Shown here in pieces: positions 13,126 to 15,723 of a stretch of 15,723 bases of DNA. Under the pieces are notes generated by a model, which saw only the letters and a list, made by a program, of their open reading frames with translations, made no database searches and was not told the DNA's origin. Every line of letters starts with the position of its first letter. Within the stretch, counting starts at the first letter, position 1. Made by a program: the position numbers and the translations under genes. The DNA is from CAG-841 sp963656825 (GTDB taxonomy: Bacteria; Bacillota; Clostridia; Oscillospirales; CAG-272): positions 1-15,723 of the forward strand of contig CAVKJG010000042.1 in NCBI GenBank assembly GCA_963656825.1. Reading direction: 5' to 3'.

Positions 13126-14823
13126 GTGAAAAGGATAATTTCACTTGTTCTTACAGTTTTGATTTTCGCAACTATGACCGTATTTACCGTAGGCGCCGAG
13201 GGAGGCGATGTGCCGACCGAGGTACAGACTACCGTAATGGGGGAAACGGTTATTGTAAGCTGGGAACCCATTGCAGGCGCTTCGGGATATTATATTGACG
13301 TAGCATACACCGAAACGGGATTTGAGGGCGACGACCATCAGATATTCACAACTTCCGAGCCGAGATATACTTTCGACGGAATAAAAGAGGGGCAGTCTGT
13401 CTATTTCAGAATACTTTCCGACTTCGGAAAGGCGTCAGCCCCGTCGCAGATATTCTCGTATCATGCGCCGGTAACGGTGCCTTACGTAAGGCTCCGTACC
13501 GAAAATCTCATCGCTCTTACATACGACGAAAACTATGAATACTCAATGGACAAATACTCATGGCAGAAGATAAACGTCTTCACCGGACTTTCCGAATTTA
13601 CCGAATATTCGTTTTATCGCCGCAGTATTTACGGCGACGGAATAAGCGAGCCGTGCATAGCGAAAACGCTCTGCTCACATTCCGCGACGCACGAGGAAAC
13701 AACACCCGCGACGTGCGATTCCGAGGGAATTACAAAATATATCTGCGGCATATGCGGCGAAACGATAAGCACGGAGGAGCTTCCGCGCAAGGAGCATACG
13801 CTTCAGGAAATCGCCGGAACATACGTTGCGCCGACGGAAACCACAGCCGGAAAGAAGAGCTATCTCTGTCTTGACTGCGGCGTAAAAATAGAAAAAACGG
13901 TTGAGGGCGCGATTGGATGCGAGCATACGGAAACCGTAAGAAAGGTGACGAGAGCAACCACCTGCGAGCATGCCGGAACGGCTGAGGAATATTGCGCCCT
14001 CTGCGGATATCTTGTTCTGACCGAGGAAATAGAAAAGCTTCCTCACAGCGAGGGCAATGAAGAGGTAATAAGGGAAGCAACCTGCATTACAAAGGGAATA
14101 ATAAGAACGTTCTGCTATGTGTGCGGCGGCATCGTTACGGAAAGGGAGCTTGATCTGACGGACCACGACTATACGGGTTATTATACCGACAGCTCCGACA
14201 GAAGCGTCCGTCACTGCATGAACTGCGGATATCTCGACACCGTAAGCGCTCTGCCGAAAACCTCCGTCGAAAGCGGGGGAGTGACAGCCACGATAAGCGG
14301 CGGACTTGAATTTTCGGACGAGCTTGTGTTCAGAGCCGAGGATATAACGGATAATGCCGGCGATTACATAAGCAATTACGATTCTGCCGTAAGCAAAATA
14401 AAAACCGATGTTCAGAACAACGGCATAGCCACGCTTTACAGGCTTTCCCTTACGGTAGGCGACGGAGTAGATCTTGCGGACGCGGTAATATCAATAAAAA
14501 TACCTCTGAGCAGATTTACCGGAGATGCTTTTGCCATTTATAAAATATCCGCGGACGGCTCGGTTTCCGCATACGGCAGCACCGTAAAGGACGGCAGCAT
14601 AGTTTTCGTTATGGACGAGGACTCTGTATATGCCGTGGTTGACATTACGGGACAGAACAAGCCGACAAACAAATTCAAGGTGCTTATAGTTGTCGTGCTT
14701 ATTGTGATAATCGTGCTCCTTATCGGAGCGGGCATAGTCGGGTACTATATTTACTCAAAGGTCAGAAAGCAGAAATCGAAGGAATGGCTTGACGACAACC
14801 CCGATATGAACGGAAACGCGTAA
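13126..14823 (+). CDS. Membrane-anchored surface protein with Fn3-like domain and five CxxC repeats
   Basis: This 565-residue protein is not a family I can name. A signal peptide (1-24, ending near VGAEG) leads into a fibronectin-III-like domain (about 29-115; VSWEPIAGASGYYIDV). A Cys-rich region (about 180-370) follows, with five CxxC pairs at 207/210, 248/251, 290/293, 330/333 and 364/367. Between them are phrases like ATCDSEG, TTCEHAG and ATCITKG. A beta-rich domain (380-508), a membrane helix (517-543) and a basic cytoplasmic end complete it. Such repeats are common in clostridial exported proteins and may form zinc-ribbon-like or disulfide-held units. The start is GTG with a strong GGAGGT 10 bases upstream; signal peptide placement supports it. 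Confidence 0.8.
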   Translation: MKRIISLVLTVLIFATMTVFTVGAEGGDVPTEVQTTVMGETVIVSWEPIAGASGYYIDVAYTETGFEGDDHQIFTTSEPRYTFDGIKEGQSVYFRILSDFGKASAPSQIFSYHAPVTVPYVRLRTENLIALTYDENYEYSMDKYSWQKINVFTGLSEFTEYSFYRRSIYGDGISEPCIAKTLCSHSATHEETTPATCDSEGITKYICGICGETISTEELPRKEHTLQEIAGTYVAPTETTAGKKSYLCLDCGVKIEKTVEGAIGCEHTETVRKVTRATTCEHAGTAEEYCALCGYLVLTEEIEKLPHSEGNEEVIREATCITKGIIRTFCYVCGGIVTERELDLTDHDYTGYYTDSSDRSVRHCMNCGYLDTVSALPKTSVESGGVTATISGGLEFSDELVFRAEDITDNAGDYISNYDSAVSKIKTDVQNNGIATLYRLSLTVGDGVDLADAVISIKIPLSRFTGDAFAIYKISADGSVSAYGSTVKDGSIVFVMDEDSVYAVVDITGQNKPTNKFKVLIVVVLIVIIVLLIGAGIVGYYIYSKVRKQKSKEWLDDNPDMNGNA

Positions 14824-14828
14824 AACAA

Positions 14829-14859
14829 AAAACGGACGGGAAATATTTCCGTCCGTTTT
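14829..14859 (+). terminator. Terminator of the surface protein gene
   Basis: AAAACGGACGG (14829-14839) pairs with CCGTCCGTTTT (14849-14859); the 9-base loop itself can partly pair (AAA with TTT). It starts 5 bases after the stop. Only 32 bases separate it from the next ATG, so the deaminase promoter must overlap it, or read-through drives that gene. Confidence 0.82.
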
Positions 14860-14891
14860 GGAATTGAAATATATTTACGGAGAAAAAAGCA

Positions 14892-15380
14892 ATGGAAAGA
14901 ACGAGCAAGGAAAACTACTATCTCGACATCGCGCAGACGGTGGCTGAAAGAAGCACCTGCCTGAGAAAGCACTTCGGGGCAATTATCGTAAAAAACGATA
15001 TAATAATATCAACGGGCTACAACGGCACGCCGAGAGGCAGAAAAAACTGCAGCGATATAAATTACTGTATGCGCGACGAGCTGAATATTCCGCGCGGCGA
15101 AAGATATGAGCTTTGCCGCTCCGTTCACGCGGAGGCAAACGCAATAATCGCCGCTTCCCGCGAGCAGATGCTCGGCGCGACGCTTTATATGAGCTGTGTG
15201 GACGGAAAGACCGGAGCGCTCGTTCCGAACACCTGCTCGTGCATGATGTGCAAGCGTCAGGTGATAAACGCCGGAATAGAAAAGGTCGTTGTTCGTGAAA
15301 CGGCGGATACATATACGGTATACAACGTGAGCGATTGGATTGAAAACGACGACAGCCTTTCCGGAAAATTCGGATACTGA
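14892..15380 (+). CDS. dCMP deaminase (ComEB-like cytidine/deoxycytidylate deaminase)
   Basis: This 162-residue enzyme converts dCMP to dUMP, feeding dTMP synthesis. The zinc site is HAE (His79, proton shuttle Glu81) and CMMC (Cys117, Cys120) in the phrase CSCMMCKRQVINAGI. TGYNGTPRG (41-49) is the substrate-loop motif of dCMP deaminases. Cys53, Cys59 and Cys75 near the HAE motif are often present in this family and may add structural metal binding. GGAG lies 9 bases before the ATG. No clear promoter is seen; TATATT at about 14870 is a possible -10 with a weak TTCCGT 17 bases upstream inside the preceding terminator. The tail end meets a bidirectional terminator. Confidence 0.92.
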   Translation: MERTSKENYYLDIAQTVAERSTCLRKHFGAIIVKNDIIISTGYNGTPRGRKNCSDINYCMRDELNIPRGERYELCRSVHAEANAIIAASREQMLGATLYMSCVDGKTGALVPNTCSCMMCKRQVINAGIEKVVVRETADTYTVYNVSDWIENDDSLSGKFGY

Positions 15381-15387
15381 TAAAAAA

Positions 15388-15417
15388 GGCCCCGCCGCAG
15401 GGCGAGGTCGTTTTTTT
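15388..15417. terminator. Bidirectional terminator between dCMP deaminase and spoVG
   Basis: GGCCCCGCC (15388-15396) pairs with GGCGAGGTC (15401-15409), with one mismatch and a G-U on the plus strand, then seven T (15411-15417). On the minus strand the same stem is followed by six T (15387-15382), so it ends both convergent genes. Confidence 0.82.
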
Positions 15418-15419
15418 GA

Positions 15420-15716
15420 TTATTCCGCAGCGGTTGTATCGCTGCCGCTGTTTTCAAGCTCCTTGAGATGCTTGAAGTAAGCGTCTATGACCGTTTTTTC
15501 AAGTCTTTCGCGAGCTTCGGAATTGATGGGATGTACTATATCTCTGTATGTTCCGTCGGGATTTTTTCTTGACGGCATTACTACGAAATATTTATCCCGT
15601 GCGTAGATGACTTTAACGTCATGGAGAGCAAGTTCATTGTCAAAGGTAACGGAGGCAACAGCCTTCATGGGACCTTCGTCGAACGTTTTTCTGATTTTTA
15701 CATCTGTGATGATCAT
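15420..15716 (-). CDS. spoVG: SpoVG family regulator
   Basis: This 98-residue protein begins MIITDVKIRK and has ASVTFDNELALHDVKV (21-36), VVMPSRKNPDGTYRDI (45-60) and HPINSEARE (62-70), all hallmark phrases of SpoVG. The family binds nucleic acid; it affects septation and sporulation in Bacillus and virulence genes in Staphylococcus and Listeria. The length is complete. The ATG at 15716 is 7 bases from the window edge, so its ribosome site and promoter are outside. The Ser/Asp/Thr-rich last ten residues are variable in the family. It is convergent with the deaminase gene. Confidence 0.96.
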   Translation of the reverse strand: MIITDVKIRKTFDEGPMKAVASVTFDNELALHDVKVIYARDKYFVVMPSRKNPDGTYRDIVHPINSEARERLEKTVIDAYFKHLKELENSGSDTTAAE

Positions 15717-15723
15717 GTTTAAC

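Noticed and set aside
13680..14240. Possible CRISPR-like periodicity in the surface protein gene
   Set aside because: The repeat exists only at the protein level (CxxC units); the DNA repeats are not identical and lie inside a clear gene.

Overview
The window reads as a chromosomal segment of a spore-former-related Firmicute, most likely an uncultured gut clostridium of the Oscillospirales/Ruminococcaceae type. The reasons are a SpoVG homologue, strong GGAGG-type ribosome binding sites, sigma-A promoters with 16-17 bp spacers (often with an extended -10 TG), U-rich hairpin terminators, mid-range GC content, and a surface protein with the Cys-pair repeats common in Clostridia. No phage, transposase, integrase, CRISPR array, tRNA or rRNA was seen. 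The organism assignment is inference.

Layout, left to right. Bases 1-421 hold no gene, only terminator-like hairpins and a dense block of palindromes typical of dispersed intergenic repeats. Next come a GNAT acetyltransferase (-), a membrane-anchored HtrA-type serine protease with PDZ domain (+), and an M3-family oligoendopeptidase (-). A HAD hydrolase and alanine racemase follow as a two-gene unit (+), divergent from the peptidase. The gene-free stretch 6413-6913 carries a strong promoter, a long bulged helix whose first base is the predicted transcription start, an apical stem-loop and a terminator. This is a structured RNA gene that I think may be 6S RNA. Then come FtsH (-), a PHP-type histidinol-phosphatase-like protein (-), a divergent SanA/YdcF-type DUF218 membrane protein (+), and a membrane-anchored VanY-type D,D-carboxypeptidase (-). 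A three-gene operon follows (-): thioredoxin, a small ferredoxin-thioredoxin-reductase catalytic-chain-like protein, and a SLOG-fold protein. Last are a surface protein with five CxxC knuckles (+), a dCMP deaminase (+) and SpoVG (-) at the right edge.

Several genes serve the cell envelope or protein quality control: alanine racemase makes D-Ala, the VanY-like enzyme removes it from peptidoglycan stems, HtrA and FtsH are membrane proteases, and the DUF218 and Cys-rich proteins are membrane-anchored. The thioredoxin operon suggests thiol redox control driven by ferredoxin rather than NADPH. Most units are short, with their own promoter and terminator, so the window is mainly ordinary core genome. 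The most interesting parts are the structured RNA locus bracketed by two identical hairpins, the thioredoxin/FTR-like/SLOG operon, and a 9-mer (TTTGTGATA) that overlaps the -10 of three promoters.
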